A stretch of 64,000 bases of DNA. Source: Cheilinus undulatus (Eukaryota; Chordata; Actinopteri; Labriformes; Labridae). Position 1 is the first letter of the stretch, and each line of letters begins with the position of its first letter. The stretch is from the NCBI RefSeq assembly GCF_018320785.1, contig NC_054867.1, forward strand, positions 31,189,855-31,253,854, written 5' to 3'. Below, piece by piece: positions 1-12,620 of this stretch. The notes beneath the pieces are model-generated. The model worked only from the letters and a program-made list of their open reading frames with translations. It had not been told where the DNA came from and did not search any database. The translations under genes and the position numbers were made by a program.

Positions 1-1099
1 GTATTAAACCTATGAAAAATGGCACATTAAAGGGAGGAGGTAAGTCATTTTAGTCAGGACATTATGACACACTTTAAACCTTTTCTTCACTACCATCATA
101 CTGTTACGTATTCAGAAAGGGGCAGATTGAGTTTCAATTGTTTGGCTAATCCTAACACCATTTTTTTTCCTGCGACTGGACAAGAAAAGTGGTGCCAGTG
201 TCAAAAGGAACAGTGCTACTAAGTACTATATCTTTAGCCCATTGGCATTTAGAGATGTAATATAATACAAACAACTTACACTAATTGCTAACAGGCATCA
301 TCAATCGATCTCGCAAAATGTCATTTGTTATGCAACTATTTATGCGTTTTGGTGTTTCATGTTCATCTTTCTGTAGTGGTAGAGCTTACCAGTGTCATTT
401 TACATCATGGAAATATTGCTTTATTATTGACCGTATGCAACCTCAAAATTGGAAACAGTGCTTTTATGTATACAGAAAACTGGGAAATTGTTCTTTGTAG
501 CCAGATAGGTTGAAAATACAGTAACATATGTTCATTATTGACTCTGAACGCGTTTTGTAGAATATGATCACCTTGTTGTAAAATCCTATCACGAACCCCC
601 TAAACCTCCTATGCTTGGTATTGTGAGTGAAGTGTTTCTTTACACCCCCCTTTATTAGGGACTAATGTCCAGACCAAGGCCCAGTTCTATAAGAAAACAA
701 TCTAAGTCATTAATACCATTACAGAATATATCAGGCCAGCTACATGACACCAGTCAGACAATTCAAAGTTAAAATGATTCAAAACCTACTAGAGACTAAA
801 CTGTGACAACCCTTTAATGACACCAGAATAAATTGGTGTTAGTAATTGAGAAACTGCTGAATAACGTCAGGCAGCGTTGATTTAGGTCTGAATTTTTCAG
901 TAGCAGTATGTTGAGCAAGTGAGATACTACTAAGTGAGGTAACTAGCTTCTAATACTGAGAAATTACTTTTGCTGGCGGCTGTTCGGTCACTTTATGTCC
1001 TACTCTTGGCATTATCATAAGCTACACACTGTTAGCATTCGTTTACTAGCATTAGCCAGGTCAACATGTTTCCACCGTTTAACGACCCTGTCCATCGCT
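1..1099. other. Intergenic DNA, no gene seen
   Basis: AT-rich DNA. The only open frames are short (about 60-70 codons), start inside one another and match no family I recognise. No splice-flanked exon, RNA gene or clear transposon end was found. Confidence 0.5.
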
Positions 1100-1151
1100 A
1101 ACATTAGCTCGGCTGTCATTTGTCGCTTTAACAACACTCGTTATGACATAC

Positions 1152-1370
1152 CTTAAGTGTAGCCCGCTGTCTCCACAGATCTGATAATTTATTCGATGAA
1201 GTGGTTGGGTTAGTTTGTTTAATCTCCAAACAACACGCAGAGACCTCAGAAAACATACAGCCACGATAGCTGTTTATGCTAACCAGCGTTCTTCTTCGTC
1301 GTTTTTCTCAGGTGGCTCGTGAAGCGGTTTGGTGAGCTGATACCGCCGCATGGACAGGAAGTGAAGCTAC
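1152..1370 (-). promoter_or_regulatory. Possible noncoding first exon and promoter of a gene extending off the left edge
   Basis: Read on the minus strand, this stretch is richer in CpG than its surroundings and ends in a consensus donor (CTTAAG|GTATGT, exon end at 1152). The plus strand carries GCTAACATTAGC-like text, which I have often seen near fish promoters. In mammals TUSC2 lies beside RASSF1 on the same strand, so a tusc2-like neighbour is conceivable. However, no TUSC2 peptide is visible in the window and no downstream exon was found. Transcript data would decide. Confidence 0.22.
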
Positions 1371-1379
1371 AAAATTAAT

Positions 1380-2620
1380 GCAAGGACATTGCTGTTGAAA
1401 ATGCCCAACCACATGTAAAAACTAACTCAATTGCTTTTGAATGTACTTTGAAAGAAAATGGTAATAGACTCTAATACACATTGCAGCAAACAGTATATGA
1501 ACTGGTTGGAATTTCCACAGTTTTTCGTGACCATTTGTGCCAAAATGGGTTATGTTGAAACCTAATACGGCATTAAAAAAATCTCAAATGTACAAAACAG
1601 TTTTAATAAAGAACCCAATCTGTTTTCATCAAGTATCTGTGGTTCTTAAATTGTGTGCTGACGCACACTGGTGAGCCTTGAGGCAAGTCTTTGTATGCTC
1701 AGGAGTGGTTTTGGTAATTTAGGCCCCAGGTCAAGAGGGATGTGAGGCCTTTCCCCTGTTAGCTAAAATCAATTATGATATTTATGAAACATCTTTGTCA
1801 GGGAACAAAGCTAGAGAATTACAGGGCTCAGCAAATACCCACAATTTCATGTTTATCTTCTCTTAAAAGAGCATCCTACTCAAAATCCCCATATATTGAT
1901 ATGTTAACATGTCCCCAAGTCAAGTGTCATTTGTAAAAATCAAACAAAATATGCATACTATGGTGTAATATCAGTTCTTCAGCCACAAATCATTGCATTT
2001 TTTATTAAGCACGTGCCATTTTACCACACAGTGATCCACAAGTTAATTGTTTCGATATGTCTAGAGGGATTTACTTAACTATAATTTGCTTGATAAGGGG
2101 CTTTTAGAGGGGCTTTGGGCCTTGCTGTTGAGGCAAGGGGTTCTCCCCAGAGATTGTCTTTTTGACATTTTTGATAATCAAACTTTAGTTTAATATTATT
2201 TTGCATCTATTGACCCATTATTTATCATCAAAAAACACATCTTAATCATCAAAATTAGTCTTAGACAAACTCTATATCTAATTATTTCATGCTATTATTA
2301 TAATATCTAGAGGCCCCTTTGAGCATGAGGGCCCAGGCTATATCCTACCTTTGCCAAATAAAATGGCTTATGGGTGAGCTGTGGGAATTTGTGTAACATG
2401 TTATTATAACAACCATAAGTAACCAAAATATTTAAAGAGGGTATTTTGTATGGAAATGAATATGGTGTGCCTTGAAATCTTGGTTTGAACTCAGGTGTGC
2501 CTTGGGAAAAAACGAAAAGGTTGAAAACCGCTGATCTATTAATTTGAACACTGCTGTGTGCTAACTCCTTAACATTTATTTTCAACAAACCCACGACTCC
2601 AGATAAGAAAATTTTGGACT
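1380..2620. other. Intergenic DNA with one hAT-like terminus
   Basis: No gene seen. Around 2455-2533 the text repeats 'gtgtgccttg' and ends in a GGTTGAAAACCGCTG-type motif. Its complement, CAGCGGTTTTCAACC, is a typical hAT transposon end. The partner end was not located, so this may be a fragment. Confidence 0.35.
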
Positions 2621-2626
2621 TTTATT
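2621..2626 (-). terminator. rassf1: Candidate poly(A) signal of rassf1
   Basis: TTTATT on the plus strand is AATAAA on the minus strand, about 1.0 kb past the rassf1 stop codon. Other AATAAA matches lie nearer the stop (about 2891 and 3238), so the real cleavage site, or several sites, cannot be chosen from sequence alone. Confidence 0.35.
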
Positions 2627-3645
2627 GAAAGTATATAAATTCCCATGTAAATGAGAAATGGTTGAACTATTTTGTAAATGTAGACTTTATAGGCGCACAC
2701 AAATTGTATTCATGTGATACACTTTGGATTTGGCTTATGGAAGCACAGTGTAAATCACCAGCTTTGTAGTGGGCATAAAACATCGTCTGTAAACAAGAAC
2801 AATGATTTTGAATCACCGTTTCTTTCTACATACATGCACACACATTTTCCTTGTGAATATTGAGCCTGTTTTACAGTAAGTTACTCAGAGTTTATTGGCC
2901 TGTATGCTTAATGCAAAAAGGAACTCTAGTTAGCTTTGCTTTCATTGTGCAGGCCATAAACATTAAATGCAAAAATAATTATAACTTAAAAAAAAGTATG
3001 TGCATATGAGGTGAGGCATTTACTGCATTTTTTACAGTGTTTGAATTACAGTAGATAGATTACTTAATTGGTAAAAGCTGATGAAGGTGCAGTGATACCA
3101 ATTGTGCAGGGTTGTCTTGGCCTCTGTGATGAAATTTTTTCATGGGGCCCAGTATTTCTGGTGATCACATGCTGGGTATAAAAATAAAAATCTCAATAAA
3201 AATAAATCAAAATGCAAAAATGAATCACTGACATGAGTTTATTAGGTCATAAGATGAAAATACACTGTTTTAAAACCAATTTCACAGGTTCAATAAAGTG
3301 CCAGTGTTAAAAAACACAATATAAATGATGCCAGATATTCCCTAACATGACTTGCACTACAAAAAATGAGTGTTTGTAACAACTATAAATATCTTTACCA
3401 AGCAGCATGAGTTTCAACAGGGAGATGCATTCATTTGCTTCCAAACTTTAAAAAAAATACCTCCTTTTAGTTCTTGTACATGACTTGAACAGACCTAAGC
3501 TGTGAGATGCTTTCCTGTAATTGTAATAGCCGTAACCCAGATTCACATACAACATTTCATCGTCACAGCTCTTTCCTTCCCTTTTACATTCCTATCAGTG
3601 ACACTATATGGAATGTTTTTCTTAATACATATAAATGTAGATCAG
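2627..3645 (-). other. rassf1: Presumed 3' untranslated region of rassf1
   Basis: About 1 kb between the rassf1 stop and the most distal candidate poly(A) signal. No recognisable transposon and no coding frame were seen. The assignment as UTR is inferred from position only. Confidence 0.4.
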
Positions 3646-6600
3646 TCAACCAGGAGTAGTAATCTTTGCCATCGCCTGTCTTATCCCGTCTCTTGCAAGA
3701 GCGTAGCGCCTCACAATCTGCCGCACATGCTCCTCTTCCTCTCGCTGCAGGATTCGCAGAAAGTTGCACAACTCAGGAAAACTGAAAGCATCCCACTGTG
3801 GAGGAGATTACTTTTACATTAAAAAAAACAGTCAAACGTGTTGTGCAATTATTTACATATTGACAAATTCATCATACATAAAAAACGTACATTTACTTCT
3901 CCTGTCTCATTTTCTTTCAAAACCAGACTCAAGACTTTCTCACTGGGACCAGAACACAAGCGCAGGTAGAGTGGGCACTCTTCATCTGACAGTTTACGCA
4001 TGTACACTGGAGGAACAGAAAGAATGAGCCACATCAGAATTGAAAAAAACATTTTGTTTTACAGTAATTGTGTATGTTTGAGGATTCTACCTTGGCTTTG
4101 TCTCTCAGTGCGTTCAAACAGGGCAAACTTGGCCGGGTTGTCCACCACGGTGAACTTGTTGAGCAGCGCCTCGATCACTTCTCTCACACGTGTCTGGGAG
4201 CTTATATGCAGGTGCTTGGCAGTGTCTTTGGGGAGGTAGAAAGAAGTCCGCCTTTTCATCCGTCCGCACCGCTGACCTTCATCTTGTGTGGAGCCCAGGC
4301 TCTGAGGGGGAGGGAGGGAGATGGGGCGGACCAACTGAAAGTGGACCTTGATAAATCCAGTGTAAGACCCGTCTTGATTCTGCAAGATAGGCAGATGATT
4401 AAAAAAAATAGGAACCAAATATTCAAATAGTCTCATATAATGGCATTAAAAATAAGTGACTTACAACCACCATGTAGAGATTGCTGTTGATCTGTGCGTT
4501 GTACTCTTTAACCTTGTGCTGAATCTCACTAACAGACAACTCCTGCTTCGCCCAATCGATCTGCTCATCCTGAAAGAGACAAGAGCCAAAACAGTAAATC
4601 AGACAAGCAGAATTATGACAATAACAAACGTATATACAGATCTAATTTAATTAACCTAGCTTTACCACATATTTGCTGTCTTTCTGAAAGAAAGACGTAT
4701 ATGCTGTAAAATATGGTTCTTCATCTGAGATGCTGTTCTGCTGACTGCAGAATGTGTCCCTTGCAGTGCTTCCTCTTGTCATCCTCAGGTTTAAATCCCC
4801 AAGAATAACTAAATTTGGCAATTTTCTTCCAGGTTTCTTTGAAGTTGTTTGTCAGAAAATATCCAGATTTCATTCCCCTCACTTATCTGACTGAAGAAAT
4901 CTGAGCTCTGCATACTCAGGGATCTCTTAACCTCAACATTTGCATCTGCTCCTCCCTGACCATAAAACCTTTCAAAGATGAGAAGAGGGTGTCCCACTCG
5001 TCGGATAAATGGCTCAAATTAGCATGACAGCAAAACTTTAACCCAATGCTGTTATTTTTTGACATATAAGATTAAATTGGATCCCATTTTGTAAAATGGC
5101 TATAAAATCACAACATATCAAAGATGGAAACAGATGTTATGTAAAACCAAAAGCAGGCTTTGTCTGAAATGCTACCATAGTTTCCTCAAAATTGTTTTTC
5201 TAAGCAAGTTTGTCATGATTGCAAAATTTAAAACCCTGATACAACATTTTAATGAAACAATATAAATGCCTGTTGTGAAACCACAGCACCAAAACTTCAG
5301 TGCTGGGTTCTTCCTCATTTTCAACAACAAAAAATTGCTGGCAAACTCCTGCATACTGTCTCAACTACACAAAGAAATAGGAAACCAACTGTCAGTTTAT
5401 TTTGACAAATCATTGTATTATTTGTCATTTTTGTGCAATTTTTGAGGAATTCCATCCTCAAAGTATTCAATATTTTGACAACCTTATACTTTGCCACTGA
5501 TCAACTTATAGTATCAAGAAGGTTAATGTAATTTAGTGATGGACAAATGTATCAGTTTAATATCAGAATCAGCTGATGTCAGCCCTCATGACAAACATTG
5601 CTCCTTAGCAAATAAAGTGGTGTAAACAGACACTTAGCCAAAGTTTATCTATTAGTTTATTCATTAGGCAGAATAATTCCCCTGTCTGACCATTTCTCTC
5701 AGTATTGGTCCTAATTTTAACAATCAGGACATCTCTGATTAGATTTAGTTATTACTTTATCCCTGAAAGCAATTTCCAGTGGGATCTGTTTGTAGACTTT
5801 AAATTGATGTCATCTTAGCAGAAATATCGAAGAAATCCTTAAATATCAGTTAACTTGATTGGTCTACAGACGTCTGTTGTTGCAGATTTTGTGGTTCTGA
5901 AATAAAGACAGCTGTTTTATTGTGAAATTGTTAAGTTGTCCCCTCCCCTCAGCTCTCTCCTAAATTACTTTCTGTATTGATGCCTTGACAGTGAGGAGGT
6001 GGTAAAAGCAGTGTCTCTGAGGACATATGGCACACTCATACTCTTTGGACACCAGTGGACAATCTGGCAGCCTCCTTCTGCTCTGACCTGACCTCCAAGT
6101 CAATACAAACAGAGTGCATGGTGTCTATTCAGCATAATTTGTTTTCCTTTTAAAAAGATAAACTACTCAAATATACAGTAAAAAAGTGATCCAGTGATGA
6201 AAGTTTTAACAACAATGCACTATGCAGCTTTGTTTCTCACCACATTTGTGTCAGTCTCGATAGAGTCCACAGAATAGTCTTCCTGGCCTGTTAGTGAACG
6301 TCCATGTGTGCTGCAGTCCAGCTGGATGAATGGCCGGCAGCGATAGTGACAAGTATAACTGCAGTCTGAGAAGAACAGAGAGCAATCAACATTAGAAAGT
6401 GAGGGATTGTTGTGTAGACTCCTCTGGGTTTGGATTTTATTTTGAAAAATGCTTTTAGGTACAAGATTAAAACAATATTCTTTTTGCTTTCACTAGTTGT
6501 TAATAACCATTCTTTAGCCCTTTTAGTTTTGAAGTGAAACAGCAGTTCAATTTATTGTTAAACAAATATATTCCAGGAACTCCTTGTCCTTACATGAAGC

Positions 6601-9600
6601 TTACCAGAGCTTCCTACAGATTAAAACAATCTCTGATAAAATGCACTCATGAATGGTGAAATAACAAGAGCATCCTGTGTCCACGTGAGAATGGAAAGTA
6701 AAACCCTACTGTATAGCACAGCTCTGCCTTTATGATAATTATTTATCTGGTCAGAGAACTGATTTAAAGTCCCTGTAAAGTTATAACCCCCCCTCCCTTG
6801 AATTTTAGGTTAGTTGTATGATTGGTCACTGTAATGACCAATCATGTGTAATGAACCAGCAGGCCAAATTTCTGTCATGAAAAACATCTCTAAGTTTATA
6901 AAATTAAGTTTCAAATCGTGAAAAATCAGGCAGTAAATAATCTAGTGTGGGCATGTTGGTTGAATGAGCTGAAGCCACGCCCAACCACGAGAGATGATTT
7001 TTCTCAAGTTTTAAAAAATTCTTTTGATCAAAGCACAGCTGTCTGGCTCTGTGCCACAGCAGAGGCAGGAGTTGGGGATTAAATTTACTGTTTTCTGGTA
7101 CAAATCTCTCCATTATGATGGTTTTAATGACCTGTAGGCCACTGTGGCTGGCATTTGGGAAATTTACCTCACAATGAACAAAAACACAGTATGTAGCTGG
7201 CTGTTAACTTTTAATGAAGACAGTAACATCAACTAACAACAAACTGTACTGAGATGAACTCTTGCTCTGTGATTTTATATTATTGTGGTGCTGGGGGGGG
7301 GGGGGGGGGGGGTCATTTCCCAGACCGGTAATGTCATAGGCTCAAATTTTTGCCCCTCACAAATAAAACCAAGCCAGGAAAGAGGTGAACTACTTTCTAA
7401 CAGTCTAAATCAAAATTCAGTCATACATGGATCTGAGTGTTTTTACATGTTTACAAACTAAAAACAGCTGGGTTATTTTATCTACCCAACCGTGGGGCTA
7501 TGAAATGTTTAATCCATTATTGGGTTATTATGGGTTATTTATATGGGATTTGGGTTATTTTTGTGCAACTCATGCGCTGAGTCAAAATCCATCAACCCAA
7601 CATACATCGGCTGACTCAGTACCTGGGTTGTTTGTACTTTGAATGTCATGACGTCATCGCGTCAACACGTTGACTTCTCTTGCCATCCACCACGAAAACC
7701 TGACTGGCCATCCTCTTGGAGAGCCAAGTCAATAATAACAGGTTTGTGCACACTGCATATCTAATTCACATTGTCTGTTTTGCTTTACTTTTTAAAATAG
7801 TATTGTGGCGATTCAAGAAGCAGTCGACTGGAGCAGGGACTTCTGGGTATTACTTTGTGCAAGGGTATTCACTCTTCTGATGTTCTTTAATGTTCATGTT
7901 TCATTGCAGGGTTGTTACTGTGCATGTTTTGTTTGTTGGTTCATGTTTTTGGGGGAGGGTGTTCTTTTAAAGTGTCAAACCATGAGTGAGGGGGGTTAAT
8001 GGTGCAGACTACCCTGTCTGTATGTGTCTGTGTTGAAAAACAAATGATAGTTGCTTATGCTCGTTGCACGAGGGCTTGTCAAACAAGTTTCTGGAAAGCA
8101 GAATACTTGCGTGCAAGTTAAGGGTACTACAGCATTTTACATCCATACTCCAAGAAACTTCACCCAGTTCATTAAAGGGATAGTAGTTTCGTTATTATTG
8201 ATGTTTCTGTAAAAAAAAAATGTTTACGCAGTAATTGTATTCATTGTATTTTTTATTTAACCTTTATTTATCCAGATAAGACCTCATAAGACCTAACAGC
8301 ACTAAAGGGGTTGTTCTATTACTGTCGATTTATTGTAATAATAAAGGTTTTTCGGCAATTCAAGTATTGTTTAAGTTTTTATTGCATAATATATGATTTG
8401 CATGACCAAATCTGTCATGTATTTTGTTATAGGTTTGTAGTTTAACAGTTTTATATCTATGGGTTGTATATTGCAATTTGTGTTCTTCTAGAATTTACAG
8501 GGACTTGAGCCTAAAAAATGAGGGCACTTTGAATAATTTCTTGAAAAATGACTGTCATAGTGTCACATTCAATTTAGCTTTAGTAGATGGTTATGTGTAT
8601 TTACTTTTCAGGTTACATTAAGGGGAAACACTCTCGCCATAGATACACTTAAAGCTCCAGTGAGGAACTTTTGGCATGGGTGTGCTGACCAGACAAAAAC
8701 TCCTCACATGAGCTCCAGATGAGATAAATTCTGTGTAAATGTGTCAGGTCTGAACCACTTTCCCAACCTGCCTGTGGCAATCTGCTTCAGACCCATACCT
8801 TCTTACTTAAACTTTAGGTAACTGTAGAGCATACCTTTCAAAAACACAGCTTCTTTAAATTCTGTCTGTATCTGATAAACATGGCATATCCCGTTTCATT
8901 TTATTGGGCAATATGGACCTAAAATCATAACATGATCATATCATCATATCAGCTACCAACTAGCTGGTTGGTGTAAATAAACAACTAATAACAAACTACA
9001 CTATGAAAATTATAAACTTTGATATAATTCAAGGAAAAATAAAACAATCTTGAAACCTGTGTGATGCCTCAGCTACAGAGCAAATTAAATTTTTTTACTT
9101 ATATTGGACTATTTTTCTTAATCATTTCTGAAAAACTCCTACGTATTGTCTAAAGTAAACAAAAACATTTACACCACATTTCCTTATATTGAGATTGTCA
9201 AAATTTAACTGTTAAATACAATGCGCTTTAAATTAAGATCTGTTATTTTATTGATTGATGATATCAGAAAGCACAGAAACTTACTGATATCAGTCATTTT
9301 TAAAGAGAGAGGGCACTGCCTAAACTGCAAAATAAAAAAAAAATTAAAAAAAGGTTGTAATCGTAGGGAAGGTTGGTGGAACAGGAGTGAGGTTTGCCAA
9401 CTTATTGTTAAAATTTAAAGTATTGAGACTTTTGTTTGTGTTTTAGACAAGTATAATTTGATTGTACAAATAAAAGAAATGCTCATAAACAAAATAAAAC
9501 CCCTTTTTTCAAATAAACATTTGCATAACTATATCGATTTACATGAAATTGTCTAAACCTAATCTAATTTCAGAATAAAGCTATGTATTGCCCAGTCCAA

Positions 9601-9954
9601 GAAATTATAGAATCATACCAAATGTATTCTGTAAACAAATGAATAGATGTTTACATGGAGGAGAAACTCACTTGTGCAGCGTACGCTTTGCTTATAAAGC
9701 CCCCAGATGAATTCTCCACACAGGTCACACCAGGTGAGATGGGTGTAACTGTTCGGCTGGAAGTCGTGACCCGCCCCAACCTCCCCTGTTGGTGCCTCGA
9801 TGCTGACACTGTCTCCGACCAGGCGGACGACGTGGAAGTGAGTCATCTGAGCCGGGTTTGCAGGAGTTGGGGCCTTGCGGGCTGCAGGAGCAGCCAGCTC
9901 GATGGAATCATTGACACTGAGGTCCTTCAGCTCAATCAGCTCACATTTAGACAT
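3646..9954 (-). CDS. rassf1: Ras association domain-containing protein 1, isoform A-like (6 coding exons)
   Basis: Scaffold/tumour-suppressor protein that binds Ras-like GTPases, microtubules and Hippo kinases. Exons (descending): 9954-9672, 6365-6241, 4569-4465, 4379-4091, 4006-3891, 3795-3646. Phases join without error to 355 aa (human RASSF1A 340). Residues 63-112 form a C1 zinc-binding domain with the full H-C-C-C-C-H-C-C set: H63, C76, C79, C93, C96, H101, C104, C112. The RA domain follows, roughly residues 200-305, including RRTSFYLPKD and ENETGEVN. The last exon is a SARAH helix (PELCNFLRILQREEEEH), the MST-kinase dimerisation module. The ATG at 9954 was chosen because MSKCELIELKDL matches the RASSF1A start (ELIELREL); residues upstream in the same frame are not family-like. 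The C1 domain and start separate it from RASSF5. Introns 1 and 2 are about 3.3 and 1.7 kb. Confidence 0.93.
4666..4782 (-). CDS. rassf1: Alternative first coding exon of rassf1 (RASSF1C-like isoform)
   Basis: This segment lies in the intron between isoform-A exons 2 and 3. It starts with ATG (4782-4780), stays open for 39 codons and ends in TATGTG|GTAAAG. It is in phase 0, exactly the phase needed to splice to the exon starting at 4569. Its peptide has FCSQ...SDEEPYFTAYTS, close to the YCSQ...ELEQYFTARTS that I recall from the human RASSF1C N-terminus. Spliced on, it would give about 258 aa (human RASSF1C 270) without the C1 domain but with RA and SARAH. An internal promoter just upstream (higher coordinates) is implied but not identified. 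The exon is short and supported only by similarity, phase and donor. Confidence 0.72.
6765..7450. repeat. Interspersed repeat in rassf1 intron 1
   Basis: The copy begins near TTTAAAGTCCCTGTAAAGT. Its 7345-7450 part closely matches 30720-30825: both contain 'ggaaagaggtgaac', 'actttctaac', a 'gtctaaatc' block and 'tcacatgtttaca'-like text. The second copy ends in ACTTTACAGGAACTTTAAA, the near inverted complement of the first copy's start. This suggests a MITE with terminal inverted repeats of about 19 bp. Boundaries are approximate. Confidence 0.5.
7293..7312 (+). repeat. Run of 20 consecutive G
   Basis: An uninterrupted G homopolymer lies in rassf1 intron 1. It could form a G-quadruplex, and its length is likely to vary between individuals or be misread by sequencing. 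Confidence 0.9.
7460..9600. other. rassf1 intron 1, distal part
   Basis: No exon seen. It contains a stretch with alternating TGGGTTA/AACCCA words (7467-7640), probably a small palindromic element. Near 8646 is TTAAAGCTCCAGTGAGGAAC, a MITE-like end; CAGGAGCTTTAA-like complements recur at about 12012 and 17955. None of these could be bounded confidently. Confidence 0.35.
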
Positions 9955-10024
9955 CCTGTCAAACACACGCTGACATGTCGCGTGAGCTTTGGCTGTCCAT
10001 GCGCTGGTATCTATGTGCATCAAG
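9955..10024 (-). other. rassf1: Probable 5' UTR part of rassf1 first coding exon
   Basis: On the minus strand an acceptor-like ATTTCCAG|CTTG places an exon start at 10024, 70 bases before the ATG. It fits an upstream noncoding exon ending at 12525. Alternatively transcription may begin within this region. Confidence 0.4.
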
Positions 10025-10149
10025 CTGGAAATGTTATGATCACCTACATATCCTTGATGAGATCGGTCTCTGAAGAAATACGCAGAGTTTTGGTCAGAGC
10101 TTTGATTCAGTCTCTCTTCAGGTTGGTTTGTAGTCCACGTCTTTAGGAT

Positions 10150-11085
10150 CTGAAAGGCATTTGAAAAAAAAAATCAGTGACCGGCACAGATTTTCCTAAC
10201 ATAGTACAGAATCAATGTCCATGCTTCTGAGTGGTATGAGCATTACAAACAGGAAAACAAAAGATTAACCTTTGATATCTGATGACAGAAATCATAAGAT
10301 TATGATCAAATGTAGGTCAAAATGCTTCCCTTTAATCCTGTGCAATCCTGAGTGACAACTTCAACTGTTACGCTGTGTGAGAAACTGCACACTGAACACT
10401 TCAGAAATCCCTCCCCAAAAACAAGGACATAGGAGTGGGCTGATACAAATTCATTCAGAAACATGTACATGTCTACTAAGAAACTACTCACTACAAGACG
10501 GATGTAAAAATCCACAACCTCAAAACTCTCACATGTATATTACTGTGGAAGCGTTTATAACAGCTACTGGTACTAATGTCAGCCTGTTTGTTACTATAGA
10601 TGAGTATTTGCATTTCATTTAATACATATAACCCAATTTTTATATAGGAAAAACAACCATGATATTTACAAACTATCAGTGTTTGTGTGTGTGTGTTGTG
10701 TGTGTTTCAGCACACATTTTCTGAAAGGCTGAGAAAAAGGGTGGGGTGGGAATGAATTTTTCTGATTCTTGTGAGTATTATGGACAGGCAACAGGCACAT
10801 GTTTTGCTAGAAAAGCCTGAAAAAGTGTATTTTGCACATGTTACCTTTAACTAAAATCATTATAAAACACTTAGCAACTAGTGTTTACAAGCATGATGGT
10901 GAAAAAAAGAATACCTGTGTAGAAATATATTTTAAAGTTTTTTTTCAGTGCAACTATCAAAATTGTTGTTGATTTTTCAGTTATGTACAGTATTACTTTT
11001 TTTCTTGTGTGTCCCAGGAGAGGAGGGCAAAAATTTTTCTTAGATAAAAGAAGTGGGGCACAAAGGAAAAAAAGGCTGGGAACTA
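10150..11085. other. Intron/intergenic DNA with a short GT microsatellite
   Basis: No gene seen. 10685-10706 is an imperfect (GT)n tract. The rest is AT-rich and has no bounded element that I recognise. Confidence 0.45.
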
Positions 11086-11091
11086 GAGCCC

Positions 11092-11440
11092 AACCGATTT
11101 ATCGGCGGGCCGATTAATCGGGCCGATTATAGCGTTTCACAGATTAATCGACATCGGCCAATATGTAGCCGATATATAAACTTTTTTGCTGCGCGGTGAT
11201 TGTCTCTGCTCCTGTCGCTCTGAGTGCCTGTCCCCTCCCCCTTAAACACAGAGTGCAGCAGCAGCTCTCCCTCACTCACTGTTGCTAACTTAGCAACTTT
11301 GTCGCTGTATTTAGTGAGTTTTCAGACCCTTCTTTTTAAAAAAAGCGACTAGCGAAAAATCTAGCAACTTTTTCTGGTGTTACTGGAGAGTTTTGGAGAC
11401 TTTGACGTGAAAGCATGAATCGTTGTTGCTCTTCTCACTG
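11092..11440 (+). mobile_element. Left end of a hAT-like element
   Basis: The AGAGCCCAACCGATTTATCGG start, followed by repeated 'gattaatcg' and 'catcggcc' words, is the style of a common fish DNA-transposon terminus. It is followed by GC-richer text unlike the neighbouring intron. The right end was not identified, so this may be a fragment. Confidence 0.4.
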
Positions 11441-12524
11441 AGCAGTGTCATGCTTTACTGTCACTATCAACACACTTTGGTTAAGACACTGCAGCATCTC
11501 CCTGCAGTCACAACGATGTAAAATAAGTCATCACTGCTCCTCAATATTGGATTTCAGTTTGAAAAATCACAGATGGGTGCCAGTGTCATCTGCACCTTGT
11601 GTTATCAAACATCTACCCTTTTACTATTCCATTAATGCCTTTAGGATCCATGACAAATTCCTTTTGTGTGGTTAAAGTTGAAATCTTCAATAAAAGCAGG
11701 TCTGATTCCAAACAGTAAGGCAATTACTTGGTTTATGATGGTATAAAAAAATAACATTATTTTTGTTTAAAAAGACTGATGTACAGGTCACTGTTCATTT
11801 TAACAGGGGAAATTTTTTTATAAGAGCTGTTTTATGAGCATGCTGTCTATATCCTTTTCTGACTTATACCAGGCAGTAGTTTATGACAGGCATAGGATAT
11901 AGAAGAAATAAATAACCAGTCTTCTCAAAGATGGTGTCCTTTACTTTTGTTGGTGATTTTGATAATCAGTTTTAATGTCTTTGTTTCATGGCTGGATACA
12001 AACTCCCCACAGGAGCTTTAAGTATCTAGAACCACTGTGACAGTGGCTGGAGTGGCATCAACACGCAATTAAAAGAAACACAATTTTTCAACTGTCCAAC
12101 ACTTGGAAGGAAATGAGTTTAGATGTCCACAGGTGCATCAGAAACTTGGTCTCATTAGTTTTCCCATGAAGCTGCATTGAGTGACTTGAATATGAACAAC
12201 CCGGAGCTCTATCTGCCAACTGGGTCACCACACGGCGCAATTATCCACACAGGGCAACAAGAACACATTGTAACAGGGAACATCCATGCGTGTTTGGCAG
12301 GATTCATCGTTATCTATTCTCATGTAAATACCAGACGTTTCATTTCTCTGAATCTCGAGAAGTTTGGGTGATTCTTTAATTGTCTAATTTGTTGTAAATG
12401 AAGGCAAGTCTGTAACGGGACAGCCCGGTCTAATCCTGTCTGAAACGGAACGACAAATTTAGTTAAACGTGACACCCCAAACTGAACTCGCTAGCGACAA
12501 AGTGGTATCATAAATAATCTTACC

Positions 12525-12620
12525 TCGTACAAATCCTCACCGGCACTGGAAGAAGAGGCTTAGAGAGTGAAACACAGTATATAGCTTGCATGAACAGAGA
12601 AGTGTCACTTGAAGCACGCA
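12525..12620 (-). promoter_or_regulatory. rassf1: Candidate noncoding first exon and promoter of rassf1
   Basis: The minus strand has a strong donor, GTACGAG|GTAAGA, with exon end at 12525. A TATATA-like motif lies about 50-60 bases upstream (near 12580). The nearest matching acceptor is at 10024, just before the rassf1 ATG. Position and strand fit an upstream 5' UTR exon, but nothing here is coding and the start point is a guess. Confidence 0.38.

Noticed and set aside
9655-10146. 163-codon open frame on the plus strand over rassf1 exon 1
   Set aside because: The opposite strand encodes the C1 domain with all eight zinc ligands in phase with the rest of the gene, so this is an antisense shadow.
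8646-12020. A single large element bounded by TTAAAGCTCCAGTG and CACAGGAGCTTTAA
   Set aside because: It would have to contain the first coding exon of rassf1. The two ends more likely belong to separate MITE copies.
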